64,000 nucleotides of DNA from Paratrimastix pyriformis (GCA_027972325.1 JAPMOS010000035.1:109501-173500), one strand, 5' to 3'. Positions 43,369 to 55,182 are shown, numbered from the stretch's first letter. Notes: generated by a model from the letters alone, not told the origin. Translations and numbers: made by a program.

Positions 43369-45350
43369 ACACACACACACCACCCCCAGTGGTTCGCCTC
43401 GCGTGCCGACATGATTCTGCTGCTCTTCGATGCACATAAACTCGATATCAGCGACGAGTTCAAGGCCGTCATTGAGATTCTCAAGGGCAGGACGACAAGA
43501 TTCGGGTGGTCTTGAACAAGGCCGACACCATCTCGACCCAGGAGCTCATGCGAGTGTCTGCAGCCTGGCGTGGAGGGTGGGCAAGACAGCGGTTGTTGTG
43601 GGTGGTACGAACCACGGGGCTGATACACAAAGTGGGAGCCTGAAGTCGGGTTTCAACCTCGGATGGCTGTGTTCGCGTGGGCCTCTTCTCCCCTATCCCC
43701 ACTCTCCTCTTTCCTCCTTATCCTCCTCCTCCTTATCCTCATCATCATCACCCCCCCCCCCCCCGTTCTTTCTCGCAGCTACGGTGCCATGATGTGGTCC
43801 CTCGGCAAGGTGGTCAAGACGCCCGAAGTGATGCGCGTCTTTGTGGGCTCCTTCTGTCTGTACTGCCGCCTACTCCTCCTCTTTCTTCTGCTTCTTCTGC
43901 TTCTTCTGCTTCTTCTGCTTCTTCTTCTTCCTTTCCCTCAAGTTCGTTGTTCCCACCTCCGGTTCGTTCCCTCATCGCTCTCTCTCACCTCCGATCCGCC
44001 CGCCCTCCATGGCCGGCATCACCCAGGGGACCAGCCCCTCCAGAATACGGAGATGCAGGCGCTGTTCGATGCCGAGAAGCGCGACCTGCTCTCCGATCTG
44101 GCCATGCTGCCCCGCCACGCGGCCGTCCGGAAGGTGAACGAGCTCGTCAAGCGGGCGCGCCTCGCCAAGACCGTCCGTGCGCGATCTCCACGATTTCCTT
44201 CCTTCCTTCGCATTGCCGCCAATTCTCACCCACGTTCGGATCGTATACCCCCTTCCGATCGCCATCCAGCACGCGTACATCATGGGCCATCTGCGGAACG
44301 AACTGCCTTCGGTCTTCGGCAAGAAGAAGAAGCAGATGGAGGTCAGTCAGCAGGCTGCGTCCCTCCTCCTCTCCCCGCCCGCCATCTTTGCAGGCCAATC
44401 CTCCCCCGTCCCATCTTCCTTCACGCACGCGGTCACCTGTACCATCCCCCGACCTTTGTTGCGATTCGATGCAGATGGCCGCCAACCTGAAGGAGGAGTT
44501 CATCAAGGTGCACCGTGCGTACAACCTCCCCGTCTGTCTCTCCCCGCTGCTTCGTGCTCCTCATCCCCCCCGCCATCCCTCCCTCCCCTCCCCTCACGTT
44601 TCTCCCATCCCCACCCCATCCTGCCTGTTCCGATTCTCGTCTCTTCGACCCCATCATCCATCCCATCCATCCCATCCATCCCATCCCTCCCATCCGTCCC
44701 ATCCGTCCCATCCGTCCCATCCGTCCCATCCGTCCCATCCGTCCCATCCGTCCCATCCGTCCCATCCGTCCCATCCGTCCCATCCGTCCCATCCGTTTCT
44801 GTTCTCATTCTCACCTCTTCTCCTCCCTCCATCCCTCCACCCCGTCTGACTGGCTCCACATCAGCCCGGCGACTTCCCCGACATCAACCGGTTCCGTGAC
44901 CGGCTGGTGAACACCGACTTGGACAAGTTCCCCAAGCTGCGCAAGGAGCTCGTCTCGAGCATGGATGAGGTCCGTTCGTCGATATCCCCCCCCCCCCCCC
45001 CGACAGACAGCTTCACAGATATCCACATGGGCCCACAGACACATAGACAGAAACACCTCCCGGTTCATGGCCACTCTTCGGGTATCCATTCCATTTCTCA
45101 TTCATTCGATATTCCCCCCCCCCCCCCCCCCCGCTCTGTCTGGATTGTGCAGATTCTCTCGACCCACATCCCGCAGCTCATGCGGACCATCCAGCCCCAA
45201 GGCGTCCAGGCCCCGACCCCGAGGAGATGAACCCCTTCGCCGAAGATGCCGTCGACGAGTGGACCATCCCCCCCGCCGAAAAGGCCATCTACGAACAGCG
45301 GTTCATGCAGGTCGCCGTTGCCGGGAAGGTTTGTCCCCGTCCTCCTCCTC

Positions 45351-45390
<40 letters not shown>

Positions 45391-45944
45391 CCCCACACAC
45401 ACACCTTCTGCCACGCACTTGTTTGACACACACAGATCACACAGGTCCCAGATCATCATACGGCGCGCACAGATCATCACAGTCACGCGAATCTCATAGA
45501 TCGCACAGATCCGATTCGTCCCTTTGGTTCCACATGAGCATCCCCACTCGTTCCACATCGGCTCCCACCCCAGGTTTCCGGCGCGGCCGCCAAGCCGGTC
45601 CTTCTGGAGACCGGCCTGCCCAACGATGTGCTCCGGCCCCTGTGGGCCATGTCCGATATCGACCGGGACGGATCCCTCGACATGGGCGAGTTCTGTGTCG
45701 CCCTCCACCTGGCCAAGGTCCGTTCGCCCTTGCTCCTCGACGAGTAGCTCACTGCCCTCTCTTCTTCCAGATGGCTCGTGCCCAAGGCGTTCTGCCTGCG
45801 TCGCTCCCGCCCCAACTGGCCGCTGTTGCCCACCGCGAGGGCACTGTCCCAACTCCGCCACTTGGCGCCCCGCCCGCTTTCGCCATGCCCAGCGTGCCTG
45901 TTCTGCCTCCCCCGATGCCCCCCATGATGCCTCCGCGGTCGTAG
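42367..45944 (+). CDS. EHD family dynamin-like ATPase
   Basis: EH-domain proteins bind and tubulate endosomal membranes and recruit NPF-motif partners during recycling. About 565 residues: N-terminal helix, P-loop GQYSVGKTS, PEPTTDRFIAVMHG, switch DTPGVLSGEKQRI, LLLFDAHKLDISDEFK, SYGAMMWSLGKVVKTPEV, RARLAKT, PGDFPDINRF, and a C-terminal EH domain with an EF-hand loop DIDRDGSLDMGEF, then a Pro/Met-rich tail. Exons: 42367-42550, 42618-42663, 42720-42754, 42805-42877, 42927-43156, 43202-43233, 43390-43555, 43779-43855, 44027-44172, 44270-44341, 44475-44514, 44865-44969, 45153-45328, 45574-45717, 45771-45944 (TAG). All joins keep phase and restore family sequence. Two single-C losses break the frame near 43489 (AAGGGCAGG) and 45213 (GGCCCCGAC); because the flanks are perfectly conserved, assembly errors are likely. 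Confidence 0.95.
44650..44805. repeat. CCCATCCGT nonamer repeat
   Basis: About 16 units of CCCATCCGT / CCCATCCAT in an EHD intron just before the exon at 44865; the tract is C/T-rich on the coding strand. Confidence 0.95.
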
Positions 45945-46503
45945 TCGAGCTGCGAAACTGCGATTGTACTTTTTTTGTTGCATTTTTCCGTTGTTTTGGG
46001 TTTGTTTGTGAAGATGTTGTTTGACGAGCAGTTTGGAATAATTAGTGATCTTGACAGATTGCGGAGTGGTGGGAACGAGGGACCAAAAAACAAAAAGCAA
46101 GCCAGTAGTGCCTTCCACGAAGCAATGAACAGGAGAATGGCTTTGATCGTTTGACAGGCGGCACACGCCGATTCCTGGAGTCGGAATTATTCGAGAAATT
46201 CCGGAGAAATTCTAAGATTTTTGCGAATCGCAAGAATTCGAAAATATTCATCCTCGCCCACAGCCTTGCCCTCAGCAAATTGCTTTATTGCTGCATCTAT
46301 CATTCCGACGTTTCGGGCCTTAAATTACTCCTCTCGCGTTGGATCTGAAGAATTTGCGCGAAATGCACTCCGCACGGTATTTTTGAAGAGAATAATTGTC
46401 AACAAAAAAGGAGTGGGCTGTGGCTAGAGGCGGGTGGTTGATTTTTAGGTGACAGTGGAAAGAACCGGGCCACGTCAATCTCAGAAGGCGCCCCTCACTC
46501 AAC
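45945..46503. promoter_or_regulatory. AT-richer spacer before cathepsin gene
   Basis: Holds the EHD 3' end and the cathepsin promoter. TTTTTTTGTTGC at 45970 and palindromic GAATTATTCGAGAAATTC near 46183 are visible. No ORF of note. Confidence 0.45.
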
Positions 46504-47432
46504 ATGAAGGCCATCCTTATCGCCCTCTTCGCCACGGCGGCTCTGGCCCTCACGGCCCACAACGCCAACATCATCTCCCGGATCAACGCCCACCCCGGCA
46601 ACACGTGGCGCGCTGGCCGCACGAAGTTCGAGGACTGGACTGTTGAGCAGATGAAGGAGTTCCTGTCCCTCGAGATCCCCGCCCACGAGGCCCAGTATGC
46701 CAACTCTACCGCCAACGGTCTTCCTGATGAGTTCGACTGCCGCAAGCAGTGGGGCGATTGCATGGTTGCCGTCCGCGACCAGGCTCAGTGCGGCTCTTGC
46801 TGGGCCTTTGCCCTCTCTGAGGTTCTCTCCGACCGTTTCTGCATCGCCAAGTGCCCCGCTGGCCTCCTGTCTCCTCAGGATCTCGTTTCTTGCGACTATC
46901 TTGACTCTGGCTGCAACGGCGGGAACCTCGGCAACTCCTGGTCCTGGGCCAAGTCCAAGGGCCTCGCCACCGATGCCTGCATGCCCTACACCTCGGCTGC
47001 CGGTGTTGTTGCCAAGTGCCCCACTAAGTGCGCCGATGGCTCCGCCATTGTTCGCCACAAGGCCGCTTCCTACTCCCACATCCCCGCCTCCGGCATCCAG
47101 CAGGAGATGTTCAAGAACGGCCCCGTTGAGGTCGCTTTCGACGTCTATGAGGACTTCATGCACTACGCCGGTGGCATCTACAAGCACACTACTGGCTCTT
47201 ACCTCGGTGGCCACGCCGTCATGGCCGTTGGCTGGGGTCTGCTTTTTTCACTTTTTATCCGCAGCCGCTCATGATCTTTTTTCTCTCAGGTGTTGAGAAC
47301 GGTGTGAACTACTGGATCGTCCAGAACTCCTGGGCCAACAAGTGGGGCGAGCAGGGCTACTTCCGCATTGTTCGTGGCACCAACGAGTGCGACATCGAGT
47401 CCATGGTGTACGCTGGCCCCGCTGCCTGCTAA
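46504..47432 (+). CDS. Cathepsin B-like cysteine protease, secreted
   Basis: Papain-family (C1A) lysosomal or secreted protease, 291 residues. Signal peptide [18 protein letters not shown], a propeptide of about 60 residues, mature start near [14 protein letters not shown]. Catalytic Cys in [11 protein letters not shown] with the oxyanion Gln, GCNGG motif, His in [11 protein letters not shown], Asn in [18 protein letters not shown]. The His-His occluding loop that gives classical cathepsin B its dipeptidyl-peptidase activity is missing: only a short [14 protein letters not shown] stretch is present, as in Giardia-type cathepsin B proteases. One 53-base intron, 47237-47289 (GTCTGC to CTCTCAG), interrupts a Gly codon after the His motif. 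Codon use is strongly C-ending, suggesting high expression. Confidence 0.96.
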
Positions 47433-47686
47433 ACCATTGGGCGCCCGTTTTTCGCTTGTTTCGGTTTTTCGCTTCTCTTCTGTATCACAATAACATCCAA
47501 AAAAAAATCAAAAAAAGAAACAAAACCAAAATTATCTCCCTTCCTGGTTGTGTGGGAGGGGAACCTACAAAAGTCTGGACGAACGATGCTTCTTCAACTG
47601 GTTCTCGCCAAAGCATCTCGTTTGCGCTCTTCAGCTCCGTCAAACCCGCGTTTCACAAAGAAGGCCGAGCGCACGGCAGCACGCCT

Positions 47687-48067
47687 ATGGACAAAACGAC
47701 CAGACAGGCGCCTGGTGTTGCCGCGGGAGGCCCACCGCCAGATGGTGCGCCTGGCCCCGACTCGGCCATCCAGCGGATGGTGGGCCTGCAGATGCCGAGG
47801 GCGCCCTCCACTCCCCGCGGGGGTGTGGATCGTGGGGGGCTGGTTCCTCCTCCCGATGGCCCGGAAATGGGTCGGGCACCAAAACCGCAAAAAGACCGAT
47901 TTTTAAAGTCTGCAGGCTCAGATTTCGAAATGCGGTTTAGTTTCCCGGGCCCAACGCAAACGACCGAGGATGAACCGGATTTCATCGGGAGCATGCCAGA
48001 CATTTTTCCAGAGGGGGAGTGGGTGGACGGGTTTCGGTCAGTCTCGGAAGAAAACTCCGAAATTTGA
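47687..48067 (+). CDS. Unrecognised 126-residue protein
   Basis: ATG at 47687 (MDKTTRQAPGVAAGG) to TGA 48067. Pro/Gly-rich first half, then an acidic end with Phe/Asp motifs (DEPDFIGSMPDIFPEGEW). The frame is open upstream without an ATG. It sits 90 bases before BCAS2. No family is recognised; it could be a disordered small protein. Confidence 0.4.
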   Translation: MDKTTRQAPGVAAGGPPPDGAPGPDSAIQRMVGLQMPRAPSTPRGGVDRGGLVPPPDGPEMGRAPKPQKDRFLKSAGSDFEMRFSFPGPTQTTEDEPDFIGSMPDIFPEGEWVDGFRSVSEENSEI

Positions 48068-48157
48068 GTGACACTGTGGGCGAACAAGGATCGAAAGGAA
48101 ATGCTTCTTTGGAGATAAAATTTCCTTTGCCAAGGTTATTGAGGCCATCACCCAACA

Positions 48158-49796
48158 ATGGATATTTCGCTCCCTTACCTCGATCAAGAGGTTTTTTCGG
48201 ACCCTGCGCTGCGCCAATTGGTTAACAAAATGGTTGAAGATGAGATGAAAACATTCACACCACCCAACTATTTGGAGCAGAAACAGATCGCTCCGGTTCC
48301 CTCACTCGAGGTCTGTGCGACGACTTTCCTCACTCACTGAATACATTTTCACGTAGAGCTTTCGTGCAGAGTTCGAAAGAGCCCAGAGGCACGAACCCAT
48401 CCTCGATACAAAACGCTACAAGATGGAACCACCACCAGCCAGTAAAAGCCAGGACTTGGTCGCATGGCAGCAAGCAGTCGACAATGCAGAGGCTCAGTTG
48501 GAGCATCAGAACAACCGGTCCGCTGCCTCCTTTTCCTTGGCACACGTCCCGATTGATCAATTCCTTTCTTTGAGGCTGCTCAATCTCTTCCTTTTCTCAA
48601 AGTACGGCCCGAAAAAGTGGGAAATTTACTTGAAAACTCTTCAAGCCAAACACGATAGGTCAGGCGCTCTTCTTTGTCCGGTTGTCTGAATAACCCCCCG
48701 CCAGTTTGACGAAGACTCTCGGGCAGCTCCGCGACGAGATCACAGAGATCAACCGCGGGAGGAAGTCTTCACAGGTCCGTCCCCGGCAAATGTCAAGAAT
48801 ATACTTCATATGGGGGGAGGGGGAGGGGAGGAGGGGGGGGGGGGGGAGGAGGGGGAGGAGGGGAGGGGAGGGGAGGGAGGGGAGGGAGGGGGAGGAGGAG
48901 GAGGAGGGGGCTGATTGATGGTCTGTCTCCCCCAGCTGGCGATGCAGCCGAAGCTCGCTCAGCTGGAGGGAGTTCCACGAGACGGTCAAGGCCAACTTCG
49001 ACATTGATAGCGCCTGCCTGCAGCTCGAAACTCAGGTCTGATCGCTGTTGGGCTGCTGCGATGGCTTGCCGCGGTCGTTCCCCCCCCCCCCCCCCCCCCC
49101 ATCCACCCACCCACCCACCCCACGCGACACGGACACACGACACGGCACCCCGCACGGCACGGCACGGCACCCCGCACGGCACGGCACGGCACCCCGCACG
49201 GCACGGCACGGCACCCCGCACGGCACGGCACACACGACACACACGACACACACGACACACACGACACACACGACACACGACACACGACACACGACACACG
49301 ACACGTACTCAGTACGCATAATATCGAACACTCAGATCAGACACAGCGCACACAGAACGTCGGCCTCACGTACTCAGTACGCATAATATCGAACACTCAG
49401 ATCAGACACAGCGCACACAGAACGTCGGCCTCACGGCTTCGCGCCGTCCTCCCGTTGACGTCCCGCAGCTCCACTCATGTGCTCTCCATCGCACCCACAC
49501 GCATTTGGCACGTGTCAGTTGGAGCCGCTGCGCCCACGGCTGGCGGCCTTCGAGGCGCAGCAGAAGCAGGCTGTTGAGGAGGCTGCCAAGTCGCGTCATG
49601 AGCAATTTTTGCGCGAGAACCCCGTCCCTTCCTTCCTCCAACATAACTTGGAGGCCACAGCGGCCGCCCAGGCCGAGGCTTCGCGGACGTCACCTTCAGG
49701 TCCGAATGGCTTTTTTTGCGGGCTTGCTCACACTCTCATTCTTGTGCAGTGCCGGCTGCGACTGAGGAGGCCCCCGTCACGGACCTGGTTATGTAA
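48158..49796 (+). CDS. BCAS2: BCAS2/SPF27 pre-mRNA splicing factor
   Basis: Core subunit of the Prp19 (NineTeen) complex that stabilises the activated spliceosome. Matches: LPYLDQEVFSDPALRQLV (human DALPYFDQ), SFRAEFERAQRHEPI, TKRYKMEPPPASKSQDL, WQQAVDNAEAQLEHQNNR, KYGPKKWEIYLKTL, then a C-terminal coiled coil. Exons: 48158-48310, 48357-48517, 48575-48658, 48705-48774, 48936-49035, 49519-49699, 49750-49796 (TAA); about 265 residues against 225 in human, with an extra Ala/Glu-rich tail. All donors are GTCYG or GTCAG. The fifth exon reads LAMQPKLAQLE, then the family-like reading moves to another frame (SWREFHETVKANFDID) near 48965, implying a 1-2 base assembly error or a splice I cannot see. 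Confidence 0.9.
48818..48910. repeat. GGGAGG purine tract
   Basis: G/A-only sequence (GGGGAGG, GAGGAGG) in a BCAS2 intron, purine on the coding strand, unlike most introns here. Confidence 0.9.
49081..49303. repeat. Poly-C, CGGCACGGCAC and CACACGACA repeats
   Basis: About 20 C bases lead to four CCCCGCACGGCACGGCACGG units and then CACACGACACA units in a BCAS2 intron. Confidence 0.92.
49304..49433 (+). repeat. Perfect 65-base tandem duplication
   Basis: 49304-49368 is repeated identically at 49369-49433 (starts CGTACTCAGTACGC, ends CGTCGGCCTCA). Lack of divergence means it is very young, or an assembly artefact. It is in the BCAS2 intron before the exon at 49519. Confidence 0.93.
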
Positions 49797-50203
49797 ACTC
49801 GAGCTGCCACACCCTCCCAGATCTCCCCTTTTATATTTGGATCCCAGCGAGATTCAGACATCGACGATGACCCCGGAGGAGGAGGAACCCATCTGAGAGT
49901 GGAGGGTGCCATCTAGGGATGTTGACTTTAGATGCAACCTGGGGTCCCCCCTGGAATCCCCAACGTTTCCGGCTCGGTTGCCCTGGGAGGGCGAGCATGT
50001 GTGCCACGTTCTGACGCTGATTCGCGATACGCACTTGCGTCTGTCGGCTGCCATACAATAACACCCGCAAGAGTTTGACGGCCGAGCGCCAGCGGAGCGA
50101 CGCCACCGCGCTCCAACGTCCCCGGGCCAACACTCCCCCCCCGTTCCAGTTTCCGGCAGTAACGTCCCCCCCTGGGTTGGAGTCAACTGCAGGAATTCGT
50201 TTG
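49797..50203. promoter_or_regulatory. BCAS2-GNL1 spacer
   Basis: About 400 bases containing the 3' end of BCAS2 and the promoter of the GTPase gene on the same strand. Nothing recognisable beyond a GGAGGAGGAGG stretch at 49875. Confidence 0.4.
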
Positions 50204-52723
50204 ATGCCCCGTTCAAAGCCGTTCAGTGGGAAAAAGAAAAAGGATCAATTACAGCTCAAACGTTCTTTGAAAGCTGCGAAAGCTGCCCAGTCCGCCCCAA
50301 CTCCGGAAGGTGCGGCCCCATTTTCCGAATCTCAAGAATTGAAACGGCTCAAGGATACCAAGCTGCGTTCAGTCTGCGTCTCAGTGTCTTTCCGCAACAC
50401 ATCGTTTTCGCCCAGTTCTTCTTCCGCGAGGATCCTCATGATGTTGATCTTCGCAAAGCCACCGCGGACCTCCCTTTTGCTGCTGCATCGGGTCTCCAGC
50501 TTCAAACTGGCGTTGCCGACTTCGTTCACATCGAGATTCCCAAGAGGCCCCCGTGGTCATACGAGATGAACCGCGGGCAGCTCGAGTCTCGCGAAACGTC
50601 CTACTTCTACCGTTGGTTAGGTGAGACTCTTGGCGACCCACAACTGTCCCAGGAGCTCCAGGCCATCACGGAAGGGCGGGTACCCGAAGCTCCTGTTGTC
50701 CAAGAAACAGAAAATTCGTCCGTCCCAACGGGAACCACCAACCCCCCGCCCATGGCTGTGGCCGAGGTTCCGCGTGAGAATCCTGCTCGTAAGATTAGTC
50801 TCTTTGAGGCCAATTTGGAGGTTTGTATTTCGTGCACCCCCATAATCACCCTTGCGGATTCCGCCCTAGGTATGGCGGCAACTCTGGCGTGTCCTCGAGC
50901 GCTCGGATGTGGTGATCCTGCTCTGCGATGTGCGGCATGCCTTCCTCCATGCCAATCGCGGGCTCATCGACTACGTCAGGAGACCTCGGGCTGCTGGGGG
51001 GCTGGGAAAGCCGCTCGTCATTGTCCTCACCAAAATCGACCTCGTCCCTCCCTATGTGGTACGCGCCTGGACAGACAGCTTCAAGACGAGTTTCCCTGAT
51101 GTCTGTCCTCATCCGAGATTCATGCTCACCCTTCCTTCATTTTTTTCCCTAGATCACTATTGTCCCGTTTTCGGCTCGGGCTGCCTCCGAAGCGGCCAAG
51201 GCGAAGCTCAAGGCGGCCGCCCCTCCTGCGTCTCGCCCAGAGCCAGTCTTCCCCAGCGTCCCGCAGGGCCGCGCGAAACTTCGGCGTCAAAAGCAGCGTC
51301 AAAAGCAGCTCAAAGCTGCAGCAGCCGCATCTTTGGCGGCGGACGAGGAGGACCCGCCGAGTGCCGACGAGCCCGATGATTCCCCGGAAGCACAGACTCC
51401 AGAGAATAAGCCCCCCGATGTGGTGGGTTCGCTGATCGACAGTTGCGTCAGGGCGTATCAGGACTGGTACAAGATTAGGCCTCCCCAACCACCGCAGGTC
51501 TCCTACTCCACTCAACCCCTGATTCGAACGGCATCTTGCCCCCACCGCAGGCTGGAGAAGCCCGGGAGGACGAAGACGCGTCGGAGGGAGACGAAGGAGA
51601 AAGCGAGGGAAGCGATGAACGCGACGAAATGTCATCCCCCCGCCAACAACAACGCGACCCCCACCAGTCGCACCGCTCCCCACACGCGCCCACCCCGCCA
51701 CCGGACGCCCCGACTCAGAGGGTCTCGATCACCATCGGTTTTGTAGGCCAGCCCAACGTGGGCAAAAGCAGCCTCATGAATGCACTCGTGGGGCACAAGG
51801 TGACCTCGGTGTCACGGACCCCGGGGCACACCAAGCACTTCCAGACATTCCACATCACCACCAATGAAAGCGCCGCGCCGGCCTTGATTGGGCTTCCCGT
51901 CCCGGTCGATGGCACCCCTGGTGCCCGAGACCATGTCATCCGACTGGTCGACTCGCCTGGGTTGGTGTTCCCGTTGTCATGTCAAGACCAAAGGCAAGGT
52001 CAGACACCATCCACACCCGTCTTTCATCTTGCATAATTGCGTTCTTTCCTCCCAGCCGCCCAGCTCCGCGCCCTGCAGGTCGTGGCCGGCCTCTTTCCGA
52101 TTGCCCAACTCCGCGAACCTTACACATCCATCCGGTACCTTGCCGAGTCGGGTCTCATACCCCTCAGCTCCCTCCTCGCGGCCTACGGCCTGGCGGACAC
52201 CCTTCTCACTGCCGACAGGCCCGGGGCCACGCCAGCAGTACAACGTCGTGGCCCGACGGACCTGAGCGAGCAGACCATCCAAATCCTGCGAACGGCCGAC
52301 GCATACCAATTCGCAATTGCTGCCGACCAGCCTTTCCTCGAAGCCCAGCAGCCCGCCCCTGGCTCAGCTGACGGGCAGCAGCAGCCGTCAACTGCAGCCG
52401 AAGCGGAGCGAGAGTTGCGTCAATGTCTCTCGCCAGGTCGTCTCTGCGACCTCCTCGCGCTCAAGCGAGGTTTTTTCACGCGTGGTGGCCGTCCCGACCG
52501 ACACCGTGCCGCCCTGATGCTCCTCAACGAGGTGGTCGACGGGGTGGGCAGTGGGGTGGCGCTGCCCGCTGAGGCGGAGCAGGCGACTGCCACCCAACCA
52601 CAACAGCAAGGCGGCACCGTGGCAGAAGATCCCGCGCTCAGCGCTGCCGGCCAGACAATGGGCAAGTACCGCCACCAATTGCCCCTGTGGACACTCCCCC
52701 AGGAGCTCGCAACACGAAAATGA
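50204..52723 (+). CDS. GNL1-like circularly permuted GTPase
   Basis: MMR1/HSR1-family GTPase with rearranged motif order, a group acting in ribosome assembly. Exons: 50204-50371, 50416-50820, 50870-51100, 51153-51497, 51551-51980, 52056-52723 (TGA); about 748 residues. Start MPRSKPFSGKKKKDQLQLKR matches the human GNL1 basic N-terminus (MPRKKPFSVKQKK). Then KRPPWSYEMNRGQLESRE (GNL1 signature), VWRQLWRVLERSD, CDVRHAFLHANRG, G4 LTKIDLVPP, a long acidic/Lys insert, G1 GFVGQPNVGKSSLMNALVG, G2 region SVSRTPGHTKHFQTF, G3 DSPGLVFP, and the C-terminal GLFPIAQLREPYTSIRYLA. G4 before G1 is the permuted order. Donors GTCTGC, GTTTGT, GTCTGT, GTCTCC, GTCAAG. Confidence 0.95.
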
Positions 52724-53399
52724 AGAGCGGGCCGACTTCTGCGGAATACGGCATACGAAAGGGCTGGGGTCGGCCATTTGGCTCATGTGCCGCCCTGGGG
52801 GACGCGAAAGTGCTCAGTCGGCCCAGCCAGGGTTATTCGCCCATCCCGAGGTGGTGAGGGCGTGCGTTCCCCTGTGAGATGATCATAATATGCACAAGAG
52901 GGCAAGATTCCATTTCGACAACCCTCACCCAGGGAGGACATGAGTGTCTCCCCTACTTGTGAATCCACGCATCCGACGATTCGCACAGAAACCTTGTTAA
53001 AACCATGAAACACAGGGAGAGCTGCATGAGAAAAAGGTCAGAGAGGAAAGGAAGCTGACGTTCACCGGAGCCCATGCAACAAGTCCGGACGGAAGAGAAA
53101 GAGGAGAGGGATGAAGACAGAGGGGATGAGGACAGAGGGGATGCGCAGCGTGGCAGCCCGCCCCGAAACTCGCGAGGTCCGGGGGTGTGAACGGGTCCAA
53201 CACGAGCGATCCGCACAGAGACCTTGTGGTGCCACGATATAATATCGTGGCGCCGGAGAATGTCAACACACATAGAAGCCCCGATAAAGGAAGGGGGAAA
53301 GGAAGGGTGGGGAAAATTGAAAAGGGGTGATAGGGAACAAAGGAAGGGAAAAGGAAGGGATGGAAGGAGATTGAAAAGGAGGACGGACGTTCAAAGATG

Positions 53400-53690
53400 G
53401 AAGAGAGAGGATCAGGAATGCAAGAGGAGAAAGAGGATGAATGCAAATGAAGAGGAGGAATGCAAAGGAGGAACGCAACGGAGGAGGAGGAGGAGGAACG
53501 CAACGGAGGAACGCAAAGGCAAGCAGGAGGAAAGGAGGAACAGGAGGAGGCAGGGAGGAGGAGGAGGAAGGGAGGAGCAGGAGGGAGGAGGAGGAGGAGG
53601 GAGGGGAGGAGGGAGGAGGAGGGAGGAGGAGGAGCAGGAGGAGCAGGAGGAGGGAGGAGGAGGAGGAGACAAAGACAAAGAAGACGAAGG
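53400..53690. repeat. GGAGGAACG / GGAGGAGCAG purine repeat
   Basis: Imperfect GGAGGA-based units, almost free of pyrimidines. Open in several frames on both strands for that reason only. Confidence 0.92.
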
Positions 53691-53809
53691 AAAGCAAGGC
53701 GACGGATGGATGATCGGGGGACGCTCCCTCCGATCTGATCAACTTTGAAATTTTTATTTAAAAGCGGCGACAAAAAACACCACATCAAAGGGCCAAAGAT
53801 CAGAAGGCA

Positions 53810-53975
53810 TTCCAACAAATCAGACCGGCACATAGTTACGTAGTTGCCAGCTCAACAAATCAGATCGGCTCTCGGCTTCAACAAATCGGATCAGGAGTGT
53901 CATTCCAAAGGTCCGGAAAATCAGATCAGGGGTCACTCCAAAGCTCCAACAAATCAGATCAGCAGAGGGACAACG
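53810..53975. repeat. CAACAAATCAGATCGG interspersed units
   Basis: Five to six imperfect copies of ACAAATCAGATCGG with CATTCCAAAGGTCC-type spacers. A further unit lies at 54525-54545, beyond other repeats. Confidence 0.8.
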
Positions 53976-54324
53976 ACAACATCAGATCGGGGGTCAGCCC
54001 AAAGGGACAAAAAACAAAATTGACAAAAAAACACAATTCATTCTCCATTTCTGGCTGTTTGATCAAAACATGAGGTCCCAATGCCCCATGTCCAATACAC
54101 ATACACACATTTAAAAGAGGGAAGAAGGACACCGCAAGAAGCAATCCACGAGGGAAGTGCCAGAGTCAAGCAGTGTCCACCAGGCCAACATACGCAAGCG
54201 GGCAACAGCGAACGAGTCAACGGCAAAGCGAGGCGGAAGAGCACGTCAACATCCGAAACCGGAAATCAGGATCCGTCACATGGTGTGGATGGACGGCTCA
54301 CGCTCTCACCACATCGCACAGCAG

Positions 54325-54455
54325 CAACACACAGACACAGACACACACAGACACACACAGACACACACAGACACACACAGACACACACAGACACACACAG
54401 ACACACACAGACACACACAGACACACACAGACACACACAGACACACACAGACACA
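54325..54455. repeat. ACACACACAG decamer array
   Basis: About 12 near-perfect 10-base units, followed by CACAAAGACA variants to 54490. Confidence 0.95.
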
Positions 54456-55182
54456 AAGATACACTGACACAAAGACACAAAGACACAGACACACAACCAA
54501 AAAAAAAATCAGATTGGGTCATTTCCAAAGGTCCACAACAAATCAGAGGTGGTAGGAACAGAAACACGAACAAGGGATTGGGGAGGTTTGGAGAGGAGAC
54601 AAATGGCCGTCTCAGAGAAACAGCCAGCCATCTACAGAGAGGAAAAAAAAACACACACACATTCACGAATCAAAGACCCCACCAACCAGGCAGATCATAT
54701 CATTCGGGGTCGCGGGGTCTAAAATCAATCCGTCCGCAGATGAGCAGCGTCAGGCGTCGGGGAGGAAGTGTGTGCACATGTCGCATATGTCAAACGCGAG
54801 GCCCTCCCGACAAACCGGTCGTGTGGGCAAAAAATGATTAGAGAAAGACGGCACAAATTCGTGTGTCCATCGCCCACCGCAGATGAGATTGGTCTGCCGC
54901 GGGATGGACAACGGGCGTCGCACGCACATGAGAAGGCACACAACAACAGCCAAACACAACATACAAAACACACCAGGCACAAACAACATAAGCAAGAAAA
55001 TGTAGAGAAAAATCATAATGCAAAGAGAGTGCTCAAAAAAAATCACACAGAGCATACAAACACAACATACAAACACAACATAGAAGCAAGGAAATATAGA
55101 AATCATAATGCAAAGAGATCACAAAATCAACCAACCAAAAATAGGCAAAGACCGGGGGATGGCCTTGGGGACTTGGTGGGTG

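Larger units (their letters stand above)
52724..55182. other. Repeat-rich intergenic region, no convincing gene
   Basis: A convergent spacer between the GTPase gene (plus) and the membrane gene (minus). It contains: a palindrome CACGATATAATATCGTG (53232-53248); purine GGAGGA repeats (53400-53690); units around CAACAAATCAGATCGG (53810-53970, again near 54535); an ACACACACAG decamer array (54325-54455); and AT-rich text with repeated ACAAACACAACATA (54990-55085). The open frames here are all low-complexity. Confidence 0.7.

Noticed and set aside
53224-53748. Lys/Glu/Arg-rich open frames in the purine tract
   Set aside because: Pure GGAGGA-type repeat with no motif, no introns and equal openness in several frames.
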